Below, one piece after another: positions 10,515 to 22,773 of a stretch of 64,000 bases of DNA. Position 1 is the first letter of the stretch; every line of letters starts with the position of its first letter. The DNA comes from Patiria pectinifera. Taxonomy: Eukaryota; Echinodermata; Asteroidea; Valvatida; Asterinidae. The DNA lies in contig CM057138.1 of NCBI GenBank assembly GCA_029964075.1, forward strand, positions 7,496,932-7,560,931. Direction: 5' to 3'. The notes below the pieces were generated by a model that was not told the origin of the DNA, searched no databases, and saw only the letters and a program-made list of their open reading frames with translations. The position numbers and the translations under genes were made by a program.

Positions 10515-12660
10515 TTAGTTCTTTTGCTGTTAATTGACCCCATTTTCATATGATTTGTGATATAGTAGTTTGACTGTATGGATGTGTTAGGCAATTAAAG
10601 TAAGTGTTACCTGAATAGTTAAGAATGTAATGTTTGTAATGTCATATTGTACACTTAAATACTGCGGATCAAACACGTTGAACTTTAACGTCAGTTAAAA
10701 AAAAAATGGAAAGAATTTCATACCTGGACATCACTTAACACCCTGTGCAGCCTCTGAGACTGGTCTGACAAATTCAGTGTTTTCTCACAGTAAATGCTTC
10801 CATATTTTCCCTGCTACATTTGACTTTTTAGGACATGCAGGGAACAAAAGTTAGGTCCATGTATAGAATTCGTGCCCCCCAAAATGGTTTAGAAACCGTG
10901 CTTGATGTACTAGTAAAGTGAGACCCAATTATAAGATGGAATTGTATCAGGCAAAATGAATAAATGAATGAAAATGAATAAGACTGCTGCTAACTGCTTT
11001 CTGACTAGGTTGACCCTGAAATATAAATAATTAAGGCGGTCAGACAAAAAAAAGTCAAGTTCAAAACGTACGGCCGCCTTAATTGTTTCGTTGAGGCTAT
11101 TTGCGCGGCAGCACGGTGTGCCGTGGCCCAATTAATTAAATGATTGCAATTAATTAAATGATTGTGCAACCACTTGCCCATTTCCCATCACAATCCCCAT
11201 TCCCCCCCCCCAAAAAGATTCAAATTAATTAAAGATTCAAATTAATAATTGAATGATGCCATGACATCCATTTAGATGACAATAAGCCTCTGTACTGATG
11301 ACGCCCACACTTTGTTTACATGTGTGCACTCGCCTTCCCAATGAACAGGCATTTGCCCTGTAGATAGTTGTTTACCCAGGAAAGAAAAATTTAAGGGCAA
11401 TAATCATAGCTATACCACGGATTGTGATTTTTTATTGGTACCAAGCACGTGATGTGAGTGATCAGGATTGGTGACTGGGGAACTAACAACATGAACAATA
11501 AATCGCAAGGACTGATGCATGATTTGTGTGGGACCCAGGCACTTTTCACATGGAGGGGTTCTTTGTCACATGAGTCAGAATCAAGGAAAAACTTAAATTG
11601 ACGAGTTTAATTGGAGGCACTTTGTTTAGAACTTGAACTCCCTAAAAGATGTGGTGAGAGGGTTCCTAAACAGGTAGAGGAAGACATATAGCAACATGTA
11701 GGGTGGAGTCACTATCCAATGACTCACTTCCTTGATCGTGATCAGTTCTGTCTCTCTCAGAAGATAATCAGAGTTCAAAGTAATCCTTACTTTTAGAACA
11801 CCTCTATTTTTTACAAGTTCTGTTCAAAACTGACTTTTACAGATGACACTGCCCAGTACCAGAGTGACTTTTGCAGGCTAAAGCAGTCTTTTTTCTTCAT
11901 ATAAACTCATGTTAGTTGTAGTTTTGAAAGCACTTTCGAAGAAAATGTGACTTTCCTCCCTTTTTTGGCAGTCAGACGTGCATGTTGTAGTTCTCACACG
12001 CGTGAAAGCCCAGACCAAAAGATTCTGACTACTCCTGTATCTTTTGGTCTGGGAACCAGACGAAAAATAAATAAGATGTTTTTTTTAGGCCAATGCGCGC
12101 GCGTCGCCGTAGCCATGCGCGTCGGCAAAATGAAAAAGGTTTTTTTTCAATACAAGATGATATTTCAAAGCCGCCAAACTCACTGGTTTGACTGGAATTC
12201 TGCTGCTGCACAATTTTAACGTGTTTTTAGAAGGGATTATGATCGAGAATAAGATTTATGTGGCCTTTCTGGACTCCTACATATTTGCATTAAGTTTAGT
12301 CGGGCACCATTTGCAGTCATCAGCCGACATTTGAAGCCACTTTTTGGGCAAGCTCCATACCAGAAACCGGAGACTTTTTTTTGGCCTTATCAGCCAATCA
12401 GCATCGAGCTTTCATCACATGAAGCTTTCACGTTTGCCATCTTGGTTTTTGAGTCCGTTTTCTGGTTGTCATCGTCGTCTTTTACCCCTGAATTTCCCTC
12501 ATAAATCAAAGCCCTGCCCTCTTTCCACAAAATAAAGCCTGCTATATTCAAGAATGTGTCAATTGTTCAGACTAGTGCTGTGCCCATCTAAAATGTGCGG
12601 TAGCGCCAGTATCACAACTCCAGCAGTATTACTAATCATAATTTATGCCGTGAACAGTGC
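10515..12660. other. Non-coding stretch
   Basis: No gene recognised. ORFs at 10,910-11,131, 11,947-12,219 and 12,344-12,535 have no family features. A stem is formed by CAGACCAAAAGATTCTG and its partner at 12,010-12,052. AATTAATTAAATGATTG is repeated at about 11,130 and 11,148. Confidence 0.45.
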
Positions 12661-12679
12661 AGCGTCATCAGCGCGATGT

Positions 12680-15165
12680 TTGTCTTGAAGCAGCGCGGTG
12701 TGTTACTTCAAATGGCCCAGCGTGTGTCGTTTAGCGGCGAGATGAGAATCGTTGTAGCAGTCTTGAAGCAGCGTGTATTGTATCATCACATGGAGCAGTC
12801 CGTGTCGTTAAGCGGCGCGGTGAGAGTCGTTAAAGTAATGCTGTGTGCGTCGTAAAGCAGCGCAGCGTGTGTCTTCAAATGGCGTAGTGTTGTTCGTAAA
12901 GCGGCGCAATGAGAGTCGTTCACATTAGCGTGGTGTATGTCTTGAAGTAGTGCGGTATTATCTTCAAATGGCGCAGTGTGTGTCGTTTAGCGGCGCGATG
13001 AGAATCGTTGTAGCAGTCTTGAAGCAGCGTGTTTTGTATCTTCACATGGAGCAGTCCGTGTCGTTAAGCGGCGCGGTGAGAGTCGTTAAAGTAATGCTGT
13101 GTGCATCGTTAAGCAGCGCAGCGTGTCTTCAAATGGCGTAGTGTTGTTCGTAAAGCGGCGCAATGAGAGGTCGTTCACATTAGCGTGGTGTATGTCTTGA
13201 AGCAGTGCGGTATGTATCTTCAAATGGCGCAGTGTGTGTCGTTTAGCGGCGTGATGAAAATCGTTGTAGCAGTCTTGAAGCAGCGTGTTTTGTATCATCA
13301 CATGGAGCAGTCCATGTCGTTAAGCGGCGCGGTGAGAGTCGTTAAAGTAAAGCAGCGCAGTGTGTGTCTTCAAATGGCGTAGTGTTGTTCGTAAAGCGGC
13401 GCAATGAGAGTCGTTCACATTAGCGCGGTGTATGTCTTGAAGCAGTGCGGTATGTATCTTCAAATGGCGCAGTGTGTGTGTCATCGGCGCGGTGTGTGCC
13501 TTCAAATGGCGCAGTGTTGTGTCGTTAAGCGGCGCGATAAGAATCGTCATAGCAGCGCGGTGTTTGTCTTGAAGCAGCGCGGTGTGTATCTTCAAATGGC
13601 CCAGCGTGTGTCGTTTAGCGGCGCGATGAGAATCGTTGTAGCAGTCTTGAAGCAGCGTGTTTTGTATCTTCACATGGAGCTGTCCGTGTCGTTAAGCGGC
13701 GCGTTGAGAGTCGCTACAGCCGCGCGGTGGTTGTCTTGAAGAAGCGCAGCGTGTATCTTCAAATGGTGCATCTGTGTCGTTAAGTGGCGCGATAAGAATC
13801 GTCATAGCAGCGCGGTGCTTGTCTTGAAGCAGCGCGGTGTGTATCTTCAAATGGCCCAGCGTGTGTCGTTTAGCGGCGCGATGGGAATCGTTGTAGCAGT
13901 CTTTAAGCAGCGTGTTTTGTATCTTCACATGGAGCAGTCCGTGTCGTTAAGCGGCGCGTTGAGAGTCGTTACAGCCGCGCGGTGGTTGTCTTGAAGAAGC
14001 GCGGCGTGTATCTTCAAATGGTCAATCTGTGTCGTTAAGTGGCGCGATAAGAATCGTCATAGCAGCGCGGTGTTTGTCTTGAAGCAGCGCGGTGTGTTAC
14101 TTCAAATGGCCCAGCGTGTGTCGTTTAGCGGCGTGATGAGAATCGTTGTAGCAGTCTTGAAGCAGCGTGTTTTGTATCATCACATGGAGCAGTCCGTGTC
14201 GTTAAGCGGCGCGGTGAGAGTCGTTAAAGTAATGCTGTGTGCGTCGTAAAGCAGCGCAGTGTGTGTCTTCAAATGGCGTAGTGTTGTTCGTAAAGCGGCG
14301 CAATGAGAGTCGTTCACATTAGCGTGGTGTATGTCTTGAAGTAGTGCGGTATGTATCTTCAAATGGCGCAGTGTGTGTCGTTTAGCGGCGCGATGAGAAT
14401 CGTTGTAGCAGTCTTGAAGCAGCGTGTTTTGTATCTTCACATGGAGCAGTCCGTGTCGTTAAGCGGCGCGGTGAGAGTCGTTAGAGTAATGCTGTGTGCG
14501 TCGTAAAGCAGCGCAGTGTGTGTCTTCAAATGGCGTAGTGTTGTTCGTAAAGCGGCGCAATGAGAGTCGTTCACATTAGCGTGGTGTATGTCTTGAAGCA
14601 GTGCGGTATGTATCTTCAAATGGCGCAGTGTGTGTGTCATCGGCGCGGTGTGTGCCTTCAAATAGCGCAGTGTTGTGTCGTTAAGCGGCGCGATGGGAGT
14701 CGTTTGCAGCAACGTTGGTGTGTGTCTTAATTGATGCAGTGCAATGTGTCAACTGGCATTAAGTGGCGCGGCGTATGTCGTTAATGGCGAGGTGAGAGCC
14801 GTTAAAGTAATGCGGTGTGTCAATAAAGGGGCGCAGTGTGTGTCATCAAATAGCGCTGTTTGTGTCGTCAAGCGGCGTGGTGAGAGTCGTTAAAGAAGTG
14901 CAGTGTGTGTCGTCAAATGGCGCAGTGTATGTCGTTTGATGGCGCGATGAGAATCGTCATAGCAGTGCGGTATTTGTCTTGAAGCAGCGCGGTGTGTATC
15001 TTCAAATGGCGCAACCTGTGTCGTTTAGCGGCGCGGTGAGAGACGTTATAGCAGCGCGGTGTTTGTTTTCAAATGGCGCAGTACGTGTTGTAAAGCAGCA
15101 CTATGAGATTCGTTAAAGCAGCACGGTGTTTGTTTTGAAGCAGCGCTGTGTGTTTCTTCAAATGG
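12680..15165 (+). repeat. Tandem array with a ~255 bp three-monomer higher-order unit
   Basis: The phrase CAAATGGC[CG]CAG[CT]GTGTGTCG followed by TTTAGCGGCG recurs at about 12,712, 12,965, 13,221, 13,594, 13,850, 14,104 and 14,360, mostly 253-257 bp apart. Each unit has three related monomers of about 79, 89 and 90 bp, which start TTCAAATGGCGCAG, TTCACATGGAGCAG and TTCAAATGGCGTAG. One spacing of about 373 bp shows an extra monomer-scale insertion. The monomers are built of smaller GGCGC-bearing modules. Divergence rises after about 14,700. Many short ORFs cross the array on both strands (for example 13,404-13,739), but they are the repeat read in different frames and not genes. Confidence 0.9.
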
Positions 15166-15365
15166 CGCACACCGTGCCGTATTAAAAAACATACCGCGCT
15201 GCCTAAAGACAAGACACTCACCTCGTTGTTTGAAGAAACACAACACGCTACTTTAACGACACACACTGCGCCATTTGAAGACACACTTTCTTGCTTGAAG
15301 ACACACAACGCGCTTTTTCATGACAAATCCGCGCTGTTTTTTGACTCTCACCTGAAAAAGCAGCT
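15166..15365 (-). repeat. Inverted continuation of the tandem array
   Basis: After GGCGCACACCGTGCCGTATT the same repeat continues in reverse complement: TTTAACGACACACACTGCGC then CATTTGAAGACAC (15,252-15,286). The array therefore changes strand at about 15,165 and runs backwards for ~200 bp. Confidence 0.8.
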
Positions 15366-15549
15366 TGGTGTGTAGATACACGCGTAGGTGAGAGTCAGAG
15401 TCGATAAACAACACGGTATGTCATCAATCAGCGCGTTGTTTTCACACGGCGGGGTATGTATCGTTAAGCGGCATACGTGTCCCAGTGTGTCGTAATTCAT
15501 TACTATGAAGACTCTTCCCATAACTCAAGAATGACACCGCAAAACGCAA

Positions 15550-16080
15550 AACAAAAGTATCAAGGTTGCCCAGTTTCCGGACAAGATCAATGGCAAATTA
15601 TGAGGCTTGTTTTCGGTCACAGGAGCAACAAGGTTGTCGGAGTTGCCCAGTATTCCGGACAGGATCAATACAAGTTATGGGGTTTGTTTTGGTGTCACTT
15701 CAGGAAAAACGGTTGTCGAAGTTTGCCTAGTTTTCCGGACAAGATCAATGAAAGTTATGGGCTTCTTTTCGGTCACCGGAGGAAAAAGTTGTCTGGGTTG
15801 CCCAGTTTCCGGACAAGATCAATGGCAAATTATGAGGCTTGTTTTCGGTCACAGGAGCAAAAAGGTTTGTCGGAGTTGCCCAGTTTCCGGACAGGATAAA
15901 TACAAGTTATGGGGTTTGTTTTGGTGTCACTTCGGGAAAAATGGTTGTCGAAGTTTGCCTAGTTTTTCGGACAAGAAAGTTATGGGCTTCTTTTCGGTCA
16001 CCGGAGGAAAAAAAATGTCTGGGTTGCCCAGTTTCCGGACAAGGTTAATGGAAATTATAGGGCTTGTTTTTATATCACTT
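15550..16080 (+). repeat. Second tandem array, ~230 bp three-monomer unit
   Basis: GTTGCCCAGTTTCCGGACAA starts at about 15,566, 15,797 and 16,024, giving a ~230 bp period. Each period has three ~77 bp monomers sharing CCGGACAGGATCAA and GGTCAC. The first ends AGGAGCAACAAGG, the second has TTTGGTGTCACTTC, the third GGTCACCGGAGGA. The last period has a short deletion. The repeat is unrelated in sequence to the array just upstream. ORFs across it (15,477-15,899 and 15,607-16,083) are kept open by the repeat length and are not called as genes. Confidence 0.9.
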
Positions 16081-16565
16081 TGAGAGAACATCCTTTTTAG
16101 AATAAAGTGCAATTAATGAATTCACGTATACAAATATCAAATAGGCAACTTTACCATTTAAATTAAAGTGGAAGGATTAAATTAAGCATACAATTTTGTA
16201 AAGGAATAAAACTCGGACAAAAATATATGCTAGGCTGTAGTTTATTATTGAAATATTGAAACAGATACACAATAGCTTTGCAATAAAACATTTGAGAACA
16301 GATAACGAACACTACAACATACATGTCATACTACTGCAAATTGACTACTGCTAACTATACTGCAAACCTACAAACTAGACTGTAAACCTAAGGACACCAG
16401 TCACAAAGTCACAGTTTGAAGCTACGGATATCCACGGTTTAAAACTCGTGATAAACCCGTGGGAGTACCGTAATTCATCCTTTTAAGTTACCATCTTCCT
16501 AGGTTATTTGTGGAGGGGCTACGGAAGTTTAAAACTGTTCCAAACTTGTTTCAACACAAAACCTT
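16081..16565. other. Non-coding stretch
   Basis: AT-rich DNA with no gene or clear repeat seen. Confidence 0.4.
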
Positions 16566-16569
16566 GTCC

Positions 16570-17440
16570 GGGCATATGGGTCATTCCATGTCAGACCAAC
16601 GCACTTTTTTACTTCATGTCTTCCGATTTTGATAAAAATTGCTGTGTTTGTAGGTCCTAATGAGCAATGAATACACACCAATTTTTAGCCCGATCCGACC
16701 TACCATGTGGTCAGGGCAGAAGCCACAAAAAAAATGGCATTTCTAGAGTAAAATACCACCCTTTTGGTATAAATATGTCAAAACTATGGCAATTTTCATC
16801 GAATATATGTGAATTTGGTATTAAAATAATGAGGATTGCATGCTCAAATCACTTTTTTGTCAAAATTAAATTGTGTGAAAAGTAGGTCACGTGACCTTTA
16901 ATATGCTATCGTGACCTTTGACCCAATTTTTGTAATAATGTGTCATTCCGAAAATCCACGAAATAAAAATAACTTGCTAGAGCATGTCTTCCTCTATCAG
17001 AATCTACTAAAAATCAGTTGGGGTCTTCAAAATTTACAACTTTATGACTACTTTTGTACAGTCGGTAGGTTACAAATGAGTCAATTTAAAGACTTTACAT
17101 AAGAAATACACCAACACAACTTACTATTCTGTTTCTTAAGTTACTAAAATTAATCTAGATTTTTATGTTTAAAGTACAAAGCCAGGAAAAACAAAATTCT
17201 ACCTTCTGATTCCAAAGAAACTGTCTGATCCGAATATCTGGACTCGGAAGTGTGCTAACCACTAACAGTTACCAGGCCTTCACCCAGTACAGCGGACTCA
17301 CGTCCAGGTGAAATTCATCTCAAAGGAACAAAATGCCAAGTCTGTGAGCGTCATTAAAGTTCAAGAAGCGCAGTGATGAATGAGTAAGGTAACTTTGATT
17401 GTAATATGTATTATCTTCAAGCAACTTTGAATCCTAGACC
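16570..17440 (+). mobile_element. Repeat R2, copy 1
   Basis: It begins GGTCATTCCATGTCAGACCA and runs to about 17,440. The first ~530 bp match 55,880-56,470 in reverse. The end (AAGTCTGTGAGCGTCATTAA, then GAATGAGTAAGGTAACTTTG) matches 52,580-53,040. The site that holds a hAT MITE in the 52.6 kb copy is empty here (about 17,367-17,378). No coding capacity remains. The R2 copy near 52 kb still carries a protein remnant, so R2 may derive from a protein-coding DNA transposon. Confidence 0.75.
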
Positions 17441-18522
17441 CTGAGTCCATCTATTTAACAACTGTGTGATTTTATATAATATTGCACAGCTATACTTGTA
17501 GCGAATTTGTAAAGATTTCTACCACGAATGAGATACGAATCTCCAAGAATATGTACGAATTTGGTGCTTTATTCAGAGGAGAACCTTGGTCAGGCGTGGC
17601 CCACTCGCAGACAACCGCGGCGTTAACATCATTATTCATAGTAATTCCGTCGATATTCTTGACAAACCGAGGTGTATTCGCAGAGAAACCTCAGGACCAG
17701 TCGTGGTAATCCGTCCTGAAATTGTAGTGTTTTTCTTTTTAGGAAGCCGAATCTCGACGGTTCAATCATGATTCTTGGTAAACCATGGATATTTGTAGAT
17801 CAAACCGTGAGTGTACACGTCAAGCCTACAGTTCCATGCATCAGAAGGGATGCCTCCTGATGTGTACAAGATTCACTTTCCCCATATTTAACTTTTAATG
17901 GATTACTTTGTGCATATTCTTGCACTTTGTGCGTATTTCTGCAGAACACATCAGTCAATGGTTCATGTACACCCAAAAGAAATGCTCGGCCAGACGCGAC
18001 AGAAATGGTGCCCTTCGTACAGTTGTCAACTCCCTTTTTTAATGAAATTAGTTTCAAGTTTAAACAGAGATATTTTCCTTCGCAACTCTATTGCAAAAAG
18101 TTAGGCCCCGTTGGTGTAAATTATTTTAACCGACCCGAACTAATATAAGGAGTGTGTTCGATTACTTCCCCCAGCTTACTCTCGCCTGGCTCCTTGACAG
18201 ACATTTTGCCATGGCACAGGCTGCATCTGAATCAATTAACTATCTAGAGCACGTCCACGCCCGGTGAAAATACGCGAAGACGCGCTGACATTAATTCGTA
18301 ACCGTTGGCTCCGTGCTTAGAGCTCTAAGGGGCTTTTTGGCTCTATGCTCCGTGGAAGCCCGTTTCGGACACGGCCTGAGGCGCCCGCCATCCAGAAAAA
18401 TCGAAATTTGAAATTGCTATATTTCTACACAAACCTCAGCGAACGCGCGCTCAGTTGCACTAATTCGTTAGTTCAGCTACGCTGGTTACCAGAATTGCAG
18501 AAATTATTATTAAAGGATTATA
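17441..18522. other. Non-coding stretch
   Basis: Nothing recognised. ORFs at 17,482-17,709, 17,898-18,148 and 18,345-18,536 show no family features. Confidence 0.4.
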
Positions 18523-18524
18523 TA

Positions 18525-19063
18525 CAGTGTGTATAAAAAATGCACACAAAAATGGAATGCCAGACGTAGAATGTGTAGCCAAAATAATAAACATGTATGG
18601 TTTGAAAGGTACGCCTTTCCACATTAAAATGAGACATCATATGTTGAAATCTGCTAATTTGAGTAATTTATGAGTAATTTTCCAAGGGAGATCGAATGGG
18701 ACCGGATTTTTAACTGTAGGCATTGGGACAAAGTTGGCCTACTTTGCCTTGGCCTACAGGTTTTACATGCTAATTTCATTTTTTGAGCGAGGTGAACAGC
18801 AAAAATAAAAGGGTTTTAGAATTGTGTTTACTCGCTTATCGCCAAACAGAGGCTACCTTTATCCCAATGCCTAAAATTGAAAACTTGGTCCCATGGCTGA
18901 TTTGACCTCTCTTGAAAAATTACTCATTACTCGACAAAATTTATCAGATTTGCATGTTTAATGCCTCATTTTAAAGTCGAAAGGCGAATATTTCAAACCA
19001 TACCTATATTATCTACAGCTGACTTTGCGTTATATTTTGTTTCCGTTTTCTTTATACACACTG
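18525..19063. mobile_element. Tc1/mariner-like MITE (539 bp)
   Basis: The ends are CAGTGTGTATAAA and its reverse complement, each flanked by TA as expected for Tc1/mariner insertion. Inverted similarity continues inward (GTATGGTTTGAAAGG at about 18,597 against the TTTCAAACCATAC near 18,990; CATTGGGACAAAG near 18,721 against CTTTATCCCAATG near 18,858), so the whole element is a long imperfect palindrome. There is no transposase. Confidence 0.82.
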
Positions 19064-19339
19064 TATATTTCTTACATTCTAGAATCTAATAGGCCCAAAC
19101 CACAAAATCTTTCCCAATCACTGTGCAACAAATGTTAAATTTAAAGACATTCTCAAAATAAAATTAAAAAATACACCAATTTAAGCCACCTTATGCAAAT
19201 AAAACAACGTTGATTTAAATACAGCAATGATAACTGATCCAACCTTTTTCCTCAGACAATAATGCTGCAATGCTGATCTCCTTCCCGGTCAATGTGCTCT
19301 GTGTACATATTGTTGTTGTTTGTATTCACACAGCACATT
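19064..19339. other. Region just 3' of the ASS1 stop
   Basis: On the - strand this is the expected 3' UTR and downstream flank of ASS1. No canonical AATAAA was seen on that strand. ATTCTAGAATCTAATAGGCC is present at about 19,076 and again at 19,494 inside the intron. Confidence 0.4.
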
Positions 19340-19397
19340 TTAAGAAGCATCTCCTTTTTTAGTCTGGGAGCTGCGAAGACGGCAATACTCCTTCAGT
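19340..19397 (-). CDS. ASS1: Argininosuccinate synthase, last coding exon
   Basis: This final exon follows the acceptor tttcaacctag and reads, after completing a split Arg codon, LKEYCRLRSSQTKKGDAS to a TAA at 19,340-19,342. Vertebrate ASS1 ends RLKEYHRLQSKVTAK, so the position and motif fit, with a few extra residues here. The C-terminal helix of this enzyme reaches across to neighbouring subunits and helps build the homotetramer. The intron to the previous exon is 12.2 kb and holds repeat R1, the palindrome cluster and a tyrosine-recombinase retroelement. The exon is very short but the splice phase (AG|A) matches the donor at 31,559 exactly. Confidence 0.88.
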
Positions 19398-19761
19398 CTA
19401 GGTTGAAAAAAATAATACATTTAATTACAAAAAAAGTACAAAAAGACACAGCAGTTACCATTTGTAAGTAATCATTTGCAGTATTTCTTTCATTCTAGAA
19501 TCTAATAGGCCCAAACCACAGCAGTAATCATTTGGGTATGATTATTCATACTGCAATTTAGGAGTAAATTTTCATTACACTTTATGTTTCAATGTTTTAC
19601 TAAGGAGGAAAAACCGGTGTGCAGAGATACTCTCATTTCCCTTTTCTCTGTTTAGCAAGAAATTAATGATTTAAAATATTCAGGGAGTCATTTTAAAATA
19701 TAGATTTAATAAACCCATGACAATTTCAAATGTGGTACTTGTTGCAGATGTTTTGAAATAT

Positions 19762-19817
19762 TGGGGTGTCCGTTAGAGCTATTATGTCCGTTAGAGCTAT
19801 TATGTCCGTTAGAGCTA
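19762..19817 (+). repeat. Three tandem copies of an 18 bp unit
   Basis: GTCCGTTAGAGCTATTAT is repeated three times in a row, the last copy partly diverged. Confidence 0.9.
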
Positions 19818-20129
19818 TGTTTTCTTTGAAGGTACAGTTATATCCTTTGCCATTGATCAAGCTCAGTGAAATGCTTTATATTGTAAGAAAACAATATTTT
19901 ACAATATCTCGAATTCAATTGCAAAGTTGACGAGTTATGTTTTGAAACACGCCAAAAATCAGCATCAGGGACATAACTCTCATTCAACCGACTGCAGCTA
20001 CGAGATGTCACTAACTGAACCGACGAATTTTAGCGTCTGCTCACGCGTTGTGTCAAAGCTTGCGTGCATCCATTCGTAGATTGCTTCTTAAGACGTATCT
20101 TTTGTTTTCCGAAAAATGAAAGCTTCCCA

Positions 20130-20240
20130 AAAAGAAGTGAAGTTAACTTTTAAACCAAGTGCACTTGGTTTAACAGATAGTAACTCCACTTCTTTAATTT
20201 CGTCAGTTGTTTTTGCAGCTATCCAAAAAAGGATAGCTGC
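20130..20240. repeat. Two adjacent hairpins
   Basis: The first (20,130-20,194) pairs AAAGAAGTGAAGTTA with TAACTCCACTTCTTT around the perfect core AAACCAAGTGCACTTGGTTT. The second (20,215-20,240) is GCAGCTATCC paired with GGATAGCTGC over an A-rich loop. Confidence 0.8.
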
Positions 20241-20794
20241 TAAAGATATACTCTACCTTTAAACCATGGATTAAAGAAAAAACTTTTAATGTTTAAGTAA
20301 CACGCATTTTGAGGATACGTGAGCATTCACAAAGATTGTGCACAATAAAGCTTGTTCAAGCAAGACCAAGGCGAGAGGGTTTCGGAGAGGACGCAGTAGA
20401 GGGGAAAAAAAAACTCAACCTCAAGGGTACTGTGTGAGAAGTTTAAGAAAGCCTACGGCCGTATGTGGTCTGTGTACAGACCAAAGTAGGAGATTAATTG
20501 TTAGCAGAGGAATTTTCAATGCCATTAAAGCCATGCCCAAAGCAGCTCAACGTGCAAATCATGTATGGTGATCAGATCAGTGAATGGTTCCACACATGAT
20601 GCATTGGAGTTAAACTCCACCCGTGACGTCACCCTATTGTTCCAGCGCTCCATTGTTTTGCACGAATGAGCGTTGGAGGCGATACCTCTCCATTCTTTGG
20701 GAGGGTAATAATGCCTCCATCACTCCATTCCTACAAAATAATGGAGCGGGAAATAAAAAAACACCAAAAATGACAGTTATATCTTTGCACAGTT

Positions 20795-21190
20795 GCAACT
20801 TTACTACACTGTTTCTCAATGATAATTTTATGCATTTTCTTATATATTTCGTACAATGCTTAATACGTAAGTCAACAACCATTTTTGTTCGCACAGAATT
20901 TTCCCTTTAGTCCTACACCGTTTCTCCAGTGGAATTTTATGCATCATTCGTACAATTATGTGAAATTTGGGAACCATTTATGTTTCTTATATAGCATGCT
21001 ACACCGTTTCTCAAATGGAATTTTAGGCATCATTCGTACCTGTACGTGAAAGTCAAAAACCATTTTTGTTTCTTATACAGCATACTTCACAGTTTCTCAA
21101 ATAGAATTTTATGCATTTTCTTATACAATTTCTTACAGTGTTAAGGCGAAAGTCAAGTACCATTTTTTTCTTGTACAGAATGTTCGTATA
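20795..21190 (+). repeat. Four-copy ~85-108 bp tandem repeat
   Basis: ACACCGTTTCTCAAATGGAA and close variants start at about 20,805, 20,913, 20,999 and 21,084. Each is followed by TTTTATGCAT and an ACCATTTTTGTTTCTTATAC segment. Confidence 0.8.
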
Positions 21191-22302
21191 TAGTCATGTT
21201 ACATGCAACAATATAAACGTTTCAACGATATAAATGTTTCACAGTTAAAGGGAATAAACATCATTTGCTTTTGCTGTAATTTTCAGAAATGGATGGAATT
21301 GGGGGGTTGGAAATATATAGCAAATATAGTTACACTGACTTTTTTGAGGTTTTGGGCTCGAAAATGCTATAACAACCAAGAAAAACAATCATTTTCCTGT
21401 AGTCTGATTCCCTGACTCCATTGAAGAAGAAACAGAGCAGTTTACATACATTGGGGAATTGTAAGGTCAGGGAACCAGTCTAGCTGGCTCGTACCAGTTC
21501 ATAGGTTTGTAATCGATTGTAAACAAGTGCGATGGTCAATTGGGGCCAGTATTTTAAAAAAAGCCGTTTTTTTTCCGAGGCTGATCAGCCGATCAGCGTT
21601 GGAAATTGATACAAAAGTACCACTTTTCTTGAAAATGACAGTATACCAGGTGCCATACACTGTCACTACAGTCCAGCAAGATATTTCAAAATGATTTGGT
21701 AGTTTTATTTTGTGATGTTTGCAAATGTTGTATTTTCCCTTTAAAGCAAATGTTTTGACAAGGTTTGCAGTACAGTTTACATCTCGATCTTGTTCCTGGG
21801 TTTCAATGCCTAGCATGCAGTCCTAGAAATTCTTGATCGGCAAGAACTCATCATCCTGAAAAAAAATGTGTAGGTCTTTTCCATGATGTCCAAGAACAGT
21901 TGAAGAAAAATCACAAGTTCGTGCAATGTAAACCCGGAAGACTTGTAGCCGTTTTGCTTTAAAAATGCACCAAAATCTTAATCTTGCAATTTGAGTGGTT
22001 TTAGCTCGTCCTTCCTTGTCCAATGATGAGTAGTTATAAGTCTCGAGTTGCGTTGGTTACGAATTAGTCCGACTGGAGATTGCCCGCTAGTTTGGACCCT
22101 CTTCGTGACACTATCCACAGTCTGTAAAGCCAGAATTAGAAGAAAACAAAATCAGAAAGTGAGTCAAACAATTAGACGGAAGCATAAGGTCATATTCCTG
22201 TAAATCCACTTAAGTCTTACAAAGCCGTAAAAGTCACAGGGTAGCTTTGACGATTGCAAAATGATGACACAGAGAGCTTCAAATTAGAACAGTCTTAGTG
22301 CT

Positions 22303-22773
22303 AAGCCCCATAAATGTGGCCTATTTACTGGACTGCCTCCATAAACATAGGCCACACATCCACATGTACAAAAACGTGTCGACTTTGCCAAATTTTGATT
22401 TTCGCATTTAGGCTTAGTTTGTAGTAATTTTTGCTTTCGAAGCATACTCGCCCTCTTTATAGGCTAATCAGAAAGTGCTGCCTTTTTAAAAAATTAGATG
22501 TACATTTTTCGTGAAATTTCAAGATTCATTTTTACACGTTTGCGTATCAAAATTTCAACATGAAATTTCACAAAAATTAGACATCTGAAAAAGGCAGCAC
22601 TTTCTGATTAGCCTAAAAAGAGGGTGAGTATGCTTCTAAAGCAAAAAAATCCTACAAACTAAGCCTAAATGTGAAAATCAAAATTTGGCAAAGTCAACAC
22701 GTTTTTGTACATGTGGATGTGTGGCCTATGTTTACGGAGGCAGTCCAGTAAATAGGCCACATTTATGGGGCTA
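22303..22773. repeat. Long palindrome, ~215 bp arms
   Basis: AGCCCCATAAATGTGGCCTA starts the left arm and its reverse complement ends the right arm at 22,773. The arms match almost throughout with a ~35 bp centre (AAGATTCATTTTTACACGTT). In the copy at 1-1,410 this segment exists only once (about 680-930), so this copy gained an inverted duplication. Confidence 0.88.

Larger units (their letters stand above)
19398..20605. other. 3' end of the last ASS1 intron, no gene
   Basis: Besides the short repeats listed separately, nothing coding is seen. An ORF at 20,338-20,571 (+) is rich in Arg and Lys; I could not match it to a family. Confidence 0.45.

Noticed and set aside
12950..14712. Many ORFs of 60-117 residues on both strands with repeated peptide themes
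   Set aside because: They are the satellite read in several frames; repeat length keeps them open. No start context, no family, and similar openness on both strands.
12680..15165. CRISPR-like array
   Set aside because: No short direct repeats with unique spacers; it is a satellite with related monomers throughout, in animal DNA.
15477..16083. Two overlapping ORFs of 140 and 158 residues with repeated VSGQDQ-like peptides
   Set aside because: Both follow from the ~77 bp tandem repeat; two frames are open at once and neither resembles a known protein.
20338..20571. Basic ORF that might be a ribosomal or histone-like protein
   Set aside because: No recognisable domain, no splice evidence, and it lies in a repeat-rich intron.
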